Shown here piece after piece: positions 52,564-63,179 of a DNA stretch of 64,000 nucleotides (position 1 is its first letter; each line of letters begins with the position of its first letter). The stretch spans positions 1 through 64,000 of the forward strand of contig NZ_FOET01000005.1 in assembly GCF_900110735.1 (NCBI RefSeq). Reading direction: 5' to 3'. Source of the DNA: Streptomyces radiopugnans (GTDB lineage Bacteria > Actinomycetota > Actinomycetes > Streptomycetales > Streptomycetaceae). Position numbers and translations under genes: made by a program. A model generated the notes under the pieces. It was not told the DNA's origin. It did not search any database and was given only the letters and a program-made list of their open reading frames with translations.

Positions 52564-53904
52564 TCAGCTCTTCTTCCAGGCCTTGGCCGCGGCGGCCTCC
52601 AGCTTCTTCGCGGTGCCCTCCGGGTCGGAGGGGTCGCGCAGGAAGTCCTGCAGGAGCTTCCACTCGCCGGCGCCCTGGGTGCCGCCGAAGGCGGCCGGGG
52701 CCTGGTCGGACATGTCGAACCGCACGCCGTCACCGGCCTCCACCAGGGACTGGGCGATCTGCCGGGTGGTCTCGTCCTGGTAGGCGTCCAGGTTCAGGGC
52801 CTCGTTGGGGGAGATGAAGCCGCCGGCTCCGGCCCACACCTCGGCGGCCTCCGGGGTGGCCAGGAACTCCACGAACTTCATCCCGGCGTCGGCGTTCTTC
52901 CCGTCCTTGAGGACGACCGCCGCGTCACCGCCGCCGACCACCGGCGGCTCGCCGCCGTCCACGGCCGGGAAGGGGAAGAACTTGGCCTCCTCGCCGACCT
53001 TCTTGCCGAACTGCCCGCTGATCAGGCCCGCGACGAAATCGCCCTCGTAGACCATGCCCGCCTTCGGGTCGTCGCCGAAGACCTTCTCGACGGACTCGGG
53101 GAAGTCCGTGCGCAGCGCGCCCGCGCCGCCGCCCTCCACCAGCTCCTTGTCGCCGAAGAGTTCGCCGAGGGTGGTCAGGGCCTTGACGACGGACGGGTCG
53201 GTCCAGGGGATCTCGTGGGCGGCGAGCTTGTCGTACATCTCCGGGCCCGCCTGGGAGAGGTAGACGTTCTCGAACCAGTCGGTGAGCGGCCAGCCCGCCT
53301 CGCCCGCCACGGAGAAGGCCGCGACGCCGGAGTCGGAGAGGGTCCGGCCGGCCTTCAGCATCCCCTCGTAGTCCTTCGGCGGGGTCACGCCGGCCTGCTC
53401 CAGGGCCTCGGGGCTGTACCAGACGGTCGACTTGTTGGACGCCTTGAAGTACAGGCCGTAGAAGACGTCGCCGACCGTTCCGTACTCCTTCCACACCGGG
53501 GCGAAGTAGTCGCGCGCCCGGTCGTCGGCGGTCTTCGACAGCGGCTTGAGCCAGCCCTTCTCGGCGAACTGCTCGAGCACGCCGACCTGCGGGACCATCA
53601 CCACGTCCGGCGCGTTGCCGCCCTGGATCTTGGAGCCGACGACGGTGGAGACGTTGTCGCCGGTGGAGACGAACTTCATCTCGGCGCCGGTCTTCTCGGT
53701 GAAGGCGTCCATCACCTTCTGGAAGTTCTTCTGCTCCACGCCGGTCCACACCCCGGCGACCGTGACCGTCTCGCCCTTCAGCTCCTGGCCGCCCTTGTCG
53801 CTCGCGGTGGTGGACTCGCCGCCGCAGGCGGACGCGGTCAGTGCGAGGACGAGCGCCGTCGCCGTGGCGGTCGCGGTGCGTCTGGCGGTGCTGGCTGTGT
53901 TCAT
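52564..53904 (-). CDS. sugar-binding lipoprotein of the ABC importer
   Basis: 446 aa from the ATG at 53904, with GAGAGGGAC upstream. Signal peptide and lipobox (ALTASACGG, Cys about residue 27). Family 1 extracellular binding protein: VTVAGVWTGVEQKNFQKVMD, NAPDVVMVPQVGVLEQFA and WPLTDWFENVYL. Captures an oligosaccharide, probably an alpha-glucoside given the adjoining GH13 enzyme, for the two downstream permeases. Confidence 0.92.
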   Translation of the reverse strand: MNTASTARRTATATATALVLALTASACGGESTTASDKGGQELKGETVTVAGVWTGVEQKNFQKVMDAFTEKTGAEMKFVSTGDNVSTVVGSKIQGGNAPDVVMVPQVGVLEQFAEKGWLKPLSKTADDRARDYFAPVWKEYGTVGDVFYGLYFKASNKSTVWYSPEALEQAGVTPPKDYEGMLKAGRTLSDSGVAAFSVAGEAGWPLTDWFENVYLSQAGPEMYDKLAAHEIPWTDPSVVKALTTLGELFGDKELVEGGGAGALRTDFPESVEKVFGDDPKAGMVYEGDFVAGLISGQFGKKVGEEAKFFPFPAVDGGEPPVVGGGDAAVVLKDGKNADAGMKFVEFLATPEAAEVWAGAGGFISPNEALNLDAYQDETTRQIAQSLVEAGDGVRFDMSDQAPAAFGGTQGAGEWKLLQDFLRDPSDPEGTAKKLEAAAAKAWKKS

Positions 53905-53990
53905 GGACGTCCCTCTCGGGGTCGGCCGGCCCGGGGGCCGGAGGGCGGATGGGGTGGGGAGGTTCGGTGGAGCCACGGAAGCCCCGGTGG

Positions 53991-55700
<1,710 letters not shown>

Positions 55701-55752
55701 CTCTCGTGATCCCGTTCCTGCTCGCAGAGCACATGGTTCGTGAGCCGCCGTT

Positions 55753-55791
55753 ATGCATGCATGTTATGTACGGGTGTCATCGAGGTGTCAA
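55753..55791 (-). promoter_or_regulatory. promoter and palindromic operator of the glucosidase/ABC operon
   Basis: Reading leftwards: TTGACA (55791-55786), 17 bp, CATAAC (55768-55763), then the 10-bp palindrome ATGCATGCAT (55762-55753) across the expected transcription start. Vegetative-type promoter with a likely repressor site; no repressor gene is adjacent. Confidence 0.65.
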
Positions 55792-55909
55792 CGCGTAGTT
55801 GAAAAGCCGCCCTTGTATACCCTGGTATGTCTGTGCAAGGGGCGTGGAGGGAGGCTGTTCAATACCTAACGGGTAAGCAGGGAGAGAGGGTGTGACGCCC
55901 GCGAGCGGA

Positions 55910-57211
55910 TCAGTCCTCGCCGGCGGGACCGGCGCCCCGGCGGACGGGTTCGGCGCCCTCGCGCGCGACGGACCGCAGCTCGCGCGCCAGCCGCGCGACC
56001 GCCTGACGCGGGGTCTGCCGCCCCGCCATCGCGTCGTGCACCACCGCCTGCACCACCAGGCTCACCTGGTCGTAGCGCGGGCTCTTGGGACGCGGCTCGG
56101 CCGCCAGCACGCTCTCGCGCAGGGTGGGCAGATAGGGGAAGTCGCGCACCAGCTCCGGGTCGGAGTACAGCGACGCCCGCACCGGCGGCAGCGCCCCCTC
56201 GGTGAGCACCCGGCGCTGCACCTGCTCACCGGTCAGGTACGCGATCAGATCGGCCGCCGTCTCCGGGTGCCGGGAACGGGAGTTGACCGCCAGGTTGGAA
56301 CCGCCCAGCACGCTGACGCCCGGACCGTCCGGACCGGGCAGCGGCACCGCCCCGAACCTCCCGGCCACCTTCGACCCCTCGCCGCCCGCCAGCGCGTACA
56401 CGTACGGCCAGTTGCGCAGGAACAGCAGCCGCCCGTCCTGGAACGCCTGCCGCGACTCCTCCTCCTTCCAGGTCAGCGACTCCTCGGGGATCCAGCCCTC
56501 GCGCACCCCGTCGGCCAGGAAGCGCAGCCCCTCGACGGTCGCCTCGGAGTCGGCGGTCACCGTCGCGCCCTCGTCGCCGAGGAGCGAGCCGCCCGCCGAG
56601 CGCACCGCCTCGGTGGCGTTGGCCGTGAGCCCCTCGTACGGCAGGAACTGGCCCGCGTAGCCGTCCAGCCCGTGCCGGGGGGCCACCTCCCGCGCCAGCC
56701 GCTCCAGCTCGGACCAGGTGCGCGGCGGCCGCTCGCCCTCCTTCGCCAGCACGTCCGCGCGGTAGTACAGCAGCCCGGCGTTGGTCACGTACGGCACCGC
56801 GTACAGCCGCCCGCCGAAGGTGGCGGTGTCCACCACCGGCGGCAGGAAGGCGTCCAGCGGGAAGCGGCCGGGGTCCACCGGGGCGATCCAGCCCGCCGCC
56901 GCGAACTCCGAGGTCCAGGCCACGTCGATGTTGAGCACGTCGAAGCGGGAGCTGCCCGAGCGCAGGCCGGTGACCATCTGGGCGCGGGTCTCGTCGGCGG
57001 AGTCCGGCAGCTCCACCAGGGTGGCCTTCTCGTCCGGGCGCGCGCGGTTCCAGTCGTCGAGCACCGGGTCGAGGTAGTCGGTCAGATCGCCGGCGGTGAC
57101 CAGGGTGACGGGACCGCGCCCTCCGCCGGCCGGCGAGCCCAGTCCGGCGTAACCCGCCAGCACGACGGCGGCGGCCAGGAGCCCCCTTCCCGCGGCCCGC
57201 GTCCACCGCAT
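55910..57211 (-). CDS. orphan family 1 solute-binding protein
   Basis: 433 aa from the ATG at 57211, with GGAGGGA upstream. N-terminal hydrophobic segment (GLLAAAVVLAGYAGLGSPAG) without a lipobox Cys, so secreted or membrane-tethered rather than lipidated. Binding-protein segments include DVLNIDVAWTSEFAAAGWIA, LYAVPYVTNAGLLYYRADVL and RNWPYVYALA, close to trehalose/maltose-type binders. No permease genes follow it; it lies between the glucosidase promoter and the PadR gene. Confidence 0.85.
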   Translation of the reverse strand: MRWTRAAGRGLLAAAVVLAGYAGLGSPAGGGRGPVTLVTAGDLTDYLDPVLDDWNRARPDEKATLVELPDSADETRAQMVTGLRSGSSRFDVLNIDVAWTSEFAAAGWIAPVDPGRFPLDAFLPPVVDTATFGGRLYAVPYVTNAGLLYYRADVLAKEGERPPRTWSELERLAREVAPRHGLDGYAGQFLPYEGLTANATEAVRSAGGSLLGDEGATVTADSEATVEGLRFLADGVREGWIPEESLTWKEEESRQAFQDGRLLFLRNWPYVYALAGGEGSKVAGRFGAVPLPGPDGPGVSVLGGSNLAVNSRSRHPETAADLIAYLTGEQVQRRVLTEGALPPVRASLYSDPELVRDFPYLPTLRESVLAAEPRPKSPRYDQVSLVVQAVVHDAMAGRQTPRQAVARLARELRSVAREGAEPVRRGAGPAGED

Positions 57212-57264
57212 AGGTCCCTCCCCAGCGCACCGGTCGTGCGCGGCCTCGCCATCGAGCACCGGAC

Positions 57265-57291
57265 GCCCATATATACCCGTTGGGCATGGGC
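57265..57291. promoter_or_regulatory. inverted repeat in the divergent binding-protein/padR region
   Basis: GCCCAT (57265-57270) and ATGGGC (57286-57291) flank ATATACCCGTTGGGC. It lies upstream of both divergent genes and is a candidate operator for the PadR protein. Confidence 0.5.
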
Positions 57292-57407
57292 GATACTAGA
57301 CGCCGAACGACAGACAGCCGGCGCACCGCCGTCCGGGCCGCCGCCGCCCGGACGGGCCGCCGGCCAGGCGCCGGCCCGGCACGGGACGGGGAGGAAGGAG
57401 TGCGCGC

Positions 57408-57914
57408 GTGCGTCTGCCGCTCCTGGCCCTCCTCGCGTCCGGTCCCGCCCACGGATACGAGCTCAAACAGGCCCTTGAGAAGCTGCTGGGCGCCGCGTAC
57501 CCTCAGCCGAACGTCGGGCAGATCTACGTCACGCTGGGCAGGCTGGAGAAGTCGGGGCTGATCGAGGGCGAGGACGTCGCCCAGTCCACCCGGCCCAACA
57601 AGCGGATCTACCGGCTCACCGACGCGGGGCGCGAGGCGGTGCGGGCCTGGTTCGAGGAGCCGACCGACGAACCCCGGGTGCGCGACGAGTTCTTCATGAA
57701 GCTCGCGATCGCCCCGCAGACCGGTCTGGCCGACCAGATCGCGCTGATCAACAAGCAGCGCCGCCAGTACCTCAACACCATGCGCGAGCTGTCCCGGCTC
57801 GCCGCGGCCGAGGACCGGGACAACCGGGTGGCGCAACTGCTGATCGAGGGCGCGATGCTGCACCTCCAGGCCGACCTCGACTGGCTGGAACGCTGTCAGG
57901 AGGAGTTGGAATGA
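57408..57914 (+). CDS. PadR-family regulator
   Basis: 168 aa from the GTG at 57408, seven bases after GGAAGGAG. PadR winged helix (LLALLASGPAHGYELKQALE, NVGQIYVTLGRLEKSGLIEG) plus a C-terminal helical dimerisation domain (IALINKQRRQYLNTMRELSR). Its stop overlaps the ABC ATPase start (ATGA). PadR proteins commonly repress the exporter genes they precede. Confidence 0.93.
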   Translation: MRLPLLALLASGPAHGYELKQALEKLLGAAYPQPNVGQIYVTLGRLEKSGLIEGEDVAQSTRPNKRIYRLTDAGREAVRAWFEEPTDEPRVRDEFFMKLAIAPQTGLADQIALINKQRRQYLNTMRELSRLAAAEDRDNRVAQLLIEGAMLHLQADLDWLERCQEELE

Positions 57915-58711
57915 GCCTTTCCGAGGCGCCGGCCGGTACGGGCCCCACCGCACCGGCGGACGCGCCCCCTCTCGTACGGGCCGAGGGCCTGGTCAAGACC
58001 CACCACGGCGAGGGCGCCCCGGCCAGGGCGGTGCGGGGCGTGGACCTGACCGTCTCGCGCGGCGAGTTCGTCGCCGTCACCGGCCCGTCCGGCGCGGGCA
58101 AGTCCACCCTGCTCCACCTGCTCGGCGGGCTCCAGAAGCCGGACGCCGGCAGCATCTGGTTCGACGGCACCTGCCTGGACTCCTACGGCGAGTCCCAGTG
58201 GGCGGTGCTGCGCCGCCGCCGCATCGGCATCGTCTTCCAGTTCTTCAACCTCGTCTCCAACCTCACCGTCGCCGACAACGTCGAACTGCCCGCCCTGCTG
58301 GCGGGCAGCAGCCCGAAGGGGGCCCGCGCCGACCGCGCCGAGCTCCTTGCCGAACTCGGTCTGGAGGGCAAGGAGCGCAGCATGCCCGGCGAGCTGTCCG
58401 GCGGCGAGCAGCAGCGCGTCGCCCTGGCCCGCGCCCTGGTCAACCACCCCGACCTGCTGCTGGCCGACGAGCCGGCCGGCAGCCTCGACAGCCGGGGCAC
58501 CCGCGAGGTGCTGCGCCTGCTCTCCCGCTTCCACGGGCGCGGCCAGACCATCGTGATGGTCACCCACGACGCCCGCATGGCCAGCGCCGCCGACCGCGTG
58601 ATCAGCTTCTTCGACGGCCGCATAGCCGACGACGCCGCCCTGGACGCGGACGCCCCGGGCCTGCGGCGGCGCGGCAAGGGCGTGTCCGGCGTACTGGAAC
58701 TGAAGGACTGA
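57911..58711 (+). CDS. MacB/LolD-type ABC ATPase
   Basis: 266 aa. Walker A GPSGAGKST, Q-loop IVFQFFNLVSNLTVADNVEL, signature LSGGEQQRVALARALV, Walker B LLLADEPAGSLD, H-loop MVTHDARMA: all intact. Drives the FtsX-type permease that follows seven bases later. Type VII ABC (mechanotransmission/efflux) family. Confidence 0.95.
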   Translation: MSLSEAPAGTGPTAPADAPPLVRAEGLVKTHHGEGAPARAVRGVDLTVSRGEFVAVTGPSGAGKSTLLHLLGGLQKPDAGSIWFDGTCLDSYGESQWAVLRRRRIGIVFQFFNLVSNLTVADNVELPALLAGSSPKGARADRAELLAELGLEGKERSMPGELSGGEQQRVALARALVNHPDLLLADEPAGSLDSRGTREVLRLLSRFHGRGQTIVMVTHDARMASAADRVISFFDGRIADDAALDADAPGLRRRGKGVSGVLELKD

Positions 58712-58717
58712 GACGAC

Positions 58718-61105
58718 GTGCGCGCCACCCTGCGCTGGGCCCACGCCGACCTGCGGGCGCACCGCGGTGAGGCGCTGTTCACCGTCCTGGCCACGGCCGG
58801 GATCATCGCCTCCCTCCTGCTCGCCGGCGCCCTGTTCTCCTACACGGCCGACCCCTGGCAGCGGGTCTTCACCCAGTCCGAGGGCGCGCACGTGTGGATC
58901 CACACCCGCGACGGCGCCGAGCCGGAGGAACTGCGCGACCTGGAGGGCGTCGCGGGCCTGTCCGGCCCCTTCCGCACCGCCCGCACCACCGTGGAGCTGG
59001 GCGGCGCGCGGGCGAGCGCGGAGCTGCGCGCCACCGGGCCCGAGCCGCCCGAGGTGGGACGCCCGCTGGTCACCGACGGACGCTGGCAGGCGGCCGGCGC
59101 GGCCGACGAGATCGTCCTGGAGGGTTCCCTCGCCCGCGCCCTGTGGGCCGAACCCGGCGACACCCTCACCGCACGAGGGGCGCGCGGCACCGAGCACACG
59201 CTGCGCGTCGTGGGCGTCGCCGACACCGCCGAACCCCGCTACACCCCCGGCGACACACCCGGTATCGGCTGGCTGCCGGACGAGGCCCTGGACAGGCTCC
59301 AGCCCGACCCCGAACGCACCGGGCAGACCGTCGGACTGCGCCTGGCGGACCCCGACGACACCGACTTCATGGTCCAGCGCGCCGTCACCGCCCTCGGCGC
59401 CGACCAGGTCTCGGAGGTCACCCGCTGGCAGCAGGCCCGCGCCGACGCCGAGGGCGAGGGGCGCCTCCTCGGCCTGCTCCTGGCCCTCTTCGGGCTCGGC
59501 GCGCTGCTCGCCGCCGCCCTGGCGGTCGCCGGGGCGATCAGCACCCGCGTCCACGGCCACCTGCGCGACATCTCCGTGCTGAAGGCCATCGGCTTCACCC
59601 CAGCCCAGGTCGTCCGCGTCTTCCTCGTCCAGCACCTGGGCTTCGCCTTTCTCGGCGCCGCCTGCGGAGCGGCCGTCACCGAACTGCTGGGCGCGCGCGT
59701 CCCCGGCCGCATCGGCGAGGCGGTGGACGTGTGGCGGCAACTGCCCGGCCACACCTGGACGGTGCTGGCCACCACCGCCGCCGCCGTCCTCTTCATCGCC
59801 ACCGCCACCTCGCTGGCCGCCTGGCGCGCCGGCCGGGTGCCGCCCGTGCCGGTGGCCCGTACGGCGGTGCCGCGCGGACTGGGCCCGCTGACCCTGCCGG
59901 AGCGGCGCGCCCTGGGCCGGGACGCGCCGCCCGCCCTCGTCCTCGGCTGGCGCGGCGCGTTCCCCGGCCGGACCCGTTCGCTGGCCGCCGTCGGGCGCCT
60001 GGCCGTGCCGCTGGCGATGATCACCGCGGCACTGGGCGCCTGGGCCACCGTGGACCGCTTCCACGAACGCCCGGAGGAGATCGGCCTGCCCGCCGCCCTG
60101 ACCGTGCGCGACGGCTCCCCGGACGACTCCGGTTCCTCCGGCTCGCCCGGCTCGCCCGGGAGCGCGGCCTCCGGGGCCTCCGAGGCCGAGCGCCACGCCG
60201 GCACCGAGCGGTTGCTGGCCGCACACCCCGACGTCACCGCCGTCCACCCCGGCACGGAGGTCGAGGCCCTCGTCCCCGGCCAGACCGCCACCATCACCCT
60301 GCGCGGCCTGGGCACCGACGCCGACCCCTACCCCTTCGCCCTCGCCGAGGGCCGCCTGCCCGACGGCCCGGACGAGGCCGTCGCCGGACAGGGACTGCTC
60401 GACCTGCTGGACGTACGCGTCGGCGACTGGGTGCGCATGACCGTCCAGGGCCGCCCGCAGATCCTCCACATCACCGGCCGCTCCATCGAACCCGAGGACG
60501 GCGGCCGGGTGATCTCCACCTCCCTGGACAACCTCGACCTGGGCGACGGCTCGGGCACGACCGCGCCCGACCTCCACCACCTCGTCCTGCGCGACGGCGC
60601 CGACGCCGGGGAGGTCGGCGCCGAACTGGCCGCCTCCTCCGGCGGTCGGCTGGAGGTCCGCGAGGCGGTCAACCCCGCCGACGGGCTGGCCGGCGTACGC
60701 GGCGTCATCGCCGGACTGATCGCCGTACTCGCCCTGATCGGCCTGACCGAGCTGTCCACCGTCCTCGGCGCCCGCGTCCGCGACCGGGGACGCGATCTGC
60801 TCGCGCTCAAGGCCATCGGCCTGACCCCGCGCCAGATAGCGGGCGTGATCACCGTCTCCACCGCCTTCACCGCACTGGCCGCCGCCGTCGCCGGCACCGT
60901 GCTGGGGACCGCCGCCGGCCGCTGGCTGATCGACGCGCAGGGCCGCTCCAGCGGCATCGGCGCGGGCATAGCCCAGTCCCCGCCCCCCGGAGCGCTGCTG
61001 CTGGTGATCGCCGCGGCCGTGGTGGGCGCGGTCGCGGTCTCGGCCGTCCCCGCCGCCCGCGCCTCCCGCCGCCGCATCGCCGACACGCTCAGCGAGACGC
61101 TCTGA
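58718..61105 (+). CDS. FtsX/MacB-type ABC permease with two FtsX domains
   Basis: 795 aa from the GTG at 58718. Two FtsX units, each with a membrane helix, a large extracytoplasmic domain and three helices: around residues 245-375 (DISVLKAIGFTPAQVVRVFL) and 660-790 (RDLLALKAIGLTPRQIAGVI). Typical single-polypeptide actinobacterial permease working with the preceding ATPase, for export or envelope signalling. Controlled by PadR. Confidence 0.93.
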   Translation: MRATLRWAHADLRAHRGEALFTVLATAGIIASLLLAGALFSYTADPWQRVFTQSEGAHVWIHTRDGAEPEELRDLEGVAGLSGPFRTARTTVELGGARASAELRATGPEPPEVGRPLVTDGRWQAAGAADEIVLEGSLARALWAEPGDTLTARGARGTEHTLRVVGVADTAEPRYTPGDTPGIGWLPDEALDRLQPDPERTGQTVGLRLADPDDTDFMVQRAVTALGADQVSEVTRWQQARADAEGEGRLLGLLLALFGLGALLAAALAVAGAISTRVHGHLRDISVLKAIGFTPAQVVRVFLVQHLGFAFLGAACGAAVTELLGARVPGRIGEAVDVWRQLPGHTWTVLATTAAAVLFIATATSLAAWRAGRVPPVPVARTAVPRGLGPLTLPERRALGRDAPPALVLGWRGAFPGRTRSLAAVGRLAVPLAMITAALGAWATVDRFHERPEEIGLPAALTVRDGSPDDSGSSGSPGSPGSAASGASEAERHAGTERLLAAHPDVTAVHPGTEVEALVPGQTATITLRGLGTDADPYPFALAEGRLPDGPDEAVAGQGLLDLLDVRVGDWVRMTVQGRPQILHITGRSIEPEDGGRVISTSLDNLDLGDGSGTTAPDLHHLVLRDGADAGEVGAELAASSGGRLEVREAVNPADGLAGVRGVIAGLIAVLALIGLTELSTVLGARVRDRGRDLLALKAIGLTPRQIAGVITVSTAFTALAAAVAGTVLGTAAGRWLIDAQGRSSGIGAGIAQSPPPGALLLVIAAAVVGAVAVSAVPAARASRRRIADTLSETL

Positions 61106-61150
61106 CCGCCCGGGCGTGACCGGCCGGGTCCGACCGCCCGGAACCGGAAA

Positions 61151-61192
61151 CGGGTCCTCCCCGTTCCGCCTCGGCGGAACGGGGAGGACCCG
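61151..61192. terminator. bidirectional terminator
   Basis: Perfect 20-bp arms (61151-61170, 61173-61192) lie between the convergent ABC permease and protease genes. Confidence 0.88.
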
Positions 61193-61228
61193 GAGGAAGA
61201 GACTGCCGTGAGAACGGACCGCGCGGGA

Positions 61229-61951
61229 TCAGACGCCCGCGATCGACTGGATCCAGGAGCGGTAGGCGGTCACGTTGGTGTAGGCCGTGGTGGTCTGCCG
61301 GTCGCTGGTGGACGCGACACCGACCTGGACGCCATTGGCCATCATCGGGCCGCCGGAGTCGCCGCCCGCGGTGATGCCGTCGCCGCGGCGGGCGCAGATC
61401 GCCGAGCCGGAGTAGGCGTCACGGCAGCCGCCGGTCACGATCACGTTCGCGACCTTCAGGTACTGCGACTGGCAGTTGGCCTCGGAGCCGCAGCGGGAGG
61501 TCGCGCCCCAGCCGTAGACCTGCACGGTCTGGTTCACCGAAACCGAACCCGGCTGGCCCAGGCGGGCGTAGGTCGCCGAGACGGAGCGGTCCAGGCGGAC
61601 CAGCGACAGGTCCGAGGAGGAGTGGTTGTAGATCTGGGTGCCGTTGGCGACGGTGCCGCCGCTGTGCTGGTTGAGGCTGCCGATGCGGAACGACAGCCCG
61701 CCTCCGCTGACGCAGTGCCTGGCGGTGAGGATCCAGGTCGGCGCGATGATCGTCGCGGAGCACGTCTCACGGCCGTTGGAGAACAGCCGGGCGGCCCAGG
61801 GTGCGTTCTGCGCGTAGCCGCCGCCGATGATCGGCTGCGGGCCGCCGCTGCCGGGCGCCTCCTTGGCGGACGCGGCGGGGGCCAGCACGAAGAGGGAGAG
61901 AACGGCGGCCATGGCCGCGATCAGAGCGGGGACGAGCCTGGTTATTCGCAA
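61229..61951 (-). CDS. secreted S1-family serine protease
   Basis: 240 aa if the TTG at 61951 is used; GCGAGG lies seven bases upstream and no better start is visible. Signal peptide LVPALIAAMAAVLSLFVLAP, cleavage near ASAKEA. Catalytic triad: His in ILTARHCV, Asp in SSDLSLVRLD, Ser in ITAGGDSGGP. The residue six before the Ser is Ile, not the Asp of trypsin, so cleavage after Arg/Lys should not be assumed. Short propeptide (KEAPGSGGPQP) ahead of IIGGGY. Confidence 0.88.
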   Translation of the reverse strand: MRITRLVPALIAAMAAVLSLFVLAPAASAKEAPGSGGPQPIIGGGYAQNAPWAARLFSNGRETCSATIIAPTWILTARHCVSGGGLSFRIGSLNQHSGGTVANGTQIYNHSSSDLSLVRLDRSVSATYARLGQPGSVSVNQTVQVYGWGATSRCGSEANCQSQYLKVANVIVTGGCRDAYSGSAICARRGDGITAGGDSGGPMMANGVQVGVASTSDRQTTTAYTNVTAYRSWIQSIAGV

Positions 61952-62049
61952 GGGGTGCCTCGCTTCCGGATACACGCGGTGGTTCGCGTGTGGCCTGTGG
62001 GGGAGGCACCAGGATTCCCGTAAGCGGAACGGGCTGGGTACTACCACTT

Positions 62050-62072
62050 GGCCATAGCACGGTGTTATGGCC
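62050..62072. promoter_or_regulatory. inverted repeat upstream of the protease gene
   Basis: GGCCATA-GCACGGTGT-TATGGCC, a perfect 7-bp inverted repeat about 100 bp upstream of the protease start; possible operator. Confidence 0.45.
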
Positions 62073-62098
62073 CGGGCCTTCGGAAACCCGAGGAGGGC

Positions 62099-62473
62099 TC
62101 AGAGGCGGATTTGCCGCCCGCAGTCGCGGCAGCGGACCCTGCCGCCGAGCCTCCCGATCCGCCGGTGCCCGCACGTGCCGGTCCCCGTTCCGCTGTCTGT
62201 GCCGCCCGTTCCGTCCGGCGGCTCGTCCCGGCCGTGGGACTGGAGGCGCACCATGTGGTCCAGTTCCGCGATGCACGGGCCGCACGCGTACACGTCACCG
62301 GCCGCACCGGGCGTACGCACCGAGCCGATCCACAGCACCCGTACGCCCTCGCGGCGGCAGTACAGCCAACAGCCGCCCGTGGTCCAGCCGTTGGCGTCGT
62401 CGGTGCGTGCCGGCAGCGGCCACCCGTCGCGCCACGGGCGCTCGACGGCCGGAGAGAACGGAGGCAGCGTCAC
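62099..62473 (-). CDS. Cys-rich hypothetical protein
   Basis: 124 aa from the GTG at 62473, overlapping the upstream stop (GTGA). Paired Cys motifs CWLYC, YACGPCIAEL, then CGHRR and VRCRDCGRQI near the C terminus look like two zinc-binding knuckles joined by a Gly/Thr-rich linker. Function unknown. It sits next to a rearranged XRE/DUF397 locus. Confidence 0.6.
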   Translation of the reverse strand: MTLPPFSPAVERPWRDGWPLPARTDDANGWTTGGCWLYCRREGVRVLWIGSVRTPGAAGDVYACGPCIAELDHMVRLQSHGRDEPPDGTGGTDSGTGTGTCGHRRIGRLGGRVRCRDCGRQIRL

Positions 62474-62580
62474 ACCGCACCCCGCCCGGTGTCCTGCCCG
62501 GCGCCCCTCTTGGCGCCCCGCTCGATGAAGGCCGCCAACTCCCGTGCCACCGGCGCGGAGCACTCGCCGAGAACCACCAT
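62470..62580 (-). pseudogene. 3' fragment of an unidentified gene
   Basis: The last 36 codons (VVLGECSAPVARELAAFIER and a basic tail) read like real coding sequence and are coupled by GTGA to the Cys-rich gene. Further upstream in the same frame the sequence is only the antisense of a DUF5753 remnant, so the 5' part seems to have been lost at about 62580. An ATG at 62580 could still give a short protein. Confidence 0.5.
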
Positions 62581-62925
62581 CGCGTAACCGGCCGCCCCGC
62601 TCAGTTCAGAGCGATTCTCGACGAGGCCGTTCTGCGCCGCCCATTGCCGGACACCACGGCATGGCGCGAGCAGTTGAAGTACCTGGTCGATACGGCAGGA
62701 CTGTGGAACGTGATACTGCAAGTGCTTCCGTTTCGCGCCGGATCGCGCGAACTGAGCCACACGGACACGACGTTCCTGCGACTCCTGGACGGCAGGACCG
62801 TCGCCTGGGTGGAGACCGCCTACAGCGGGGAGTTGATCGAGGAAGCGGACCGGGCCGAAGAACTTCAGGTCGGTTACGATCGGCTGCGAGACCACGCCCT
62901 GTCCCCGTGTGACACGGTGGCGCAG
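62581..62925 (+). pseudogene. remnant of an XRE-DUF5753 regulator (C-terminal part only)
   Basis: The frame starting RVTGRPAQFRAILDEAVLRR and continuing [48 protein letters not shown] and [11 protein letters not shown] is the C-terminal half of a DUF5753 domain. The N-terminal helix-turn-helix is absent. The frame does not stop at the usual place but runs on, out of frame, through the DUF397 gene. This fits a deletion that removed both ends of the regulator. Confidence 0.75.
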
Positions 62926-63091
62926 GTCCAGCTACAGCAACCTCAACGGGGGCGACTGCGTCGAGGTCGCCGACAACCTCCGCGGCGCCGTCCCCGTGCG
63001 CGACAGCAAGCACCCGCACGGCCCGGCCCTCGCCCCGGACGCCTGGGCGTCGTTCGTTACAGCCGTCAAGGGCGACCGGCTCGCCGGCTGA
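62909..63091 (+). CDS. DUF397 protein
   Basis: 60 aa from the GTG at 62909. Family pattern intact: [47 protein letters not shown]397 proteins normally follow an XRE-DUF5753 regulator and act as its small partner (BldB/WhiJ-type systems). Here the regulator is only a remnant that overlaps the start, so the gene may lack a promoter or partner. Confidence 0.85.
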   Translation: MTRWRRSSYSNLNGGDCVEVADNLRGAVPVRDSKHPHGPALAPDAWASFVTAVKGDRLAG

Positions 63092-63179
63092 GCCGGACCG
63101 GCAGACGCTGCCGGCGGGAGTGCCCCAAGGGACGGAAGTGGCAGACCACGCTGGACCGCCGCGGCCTTCACGTCCGAGC

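Noticed and set aside
50169..52733. 854-residue frame spanning both sugar permeases
   Set aside because: Upstream part is an out-of-frame reading of the first permease; the true second permease starts at the ATGA overlap at 51140.
61229..61951. Protease considered as a trypsin
   Set aside because: The residue six before the catalytic Ser is Ile, not Asp, so trypsin specificity is unsupported; called S1 family only.
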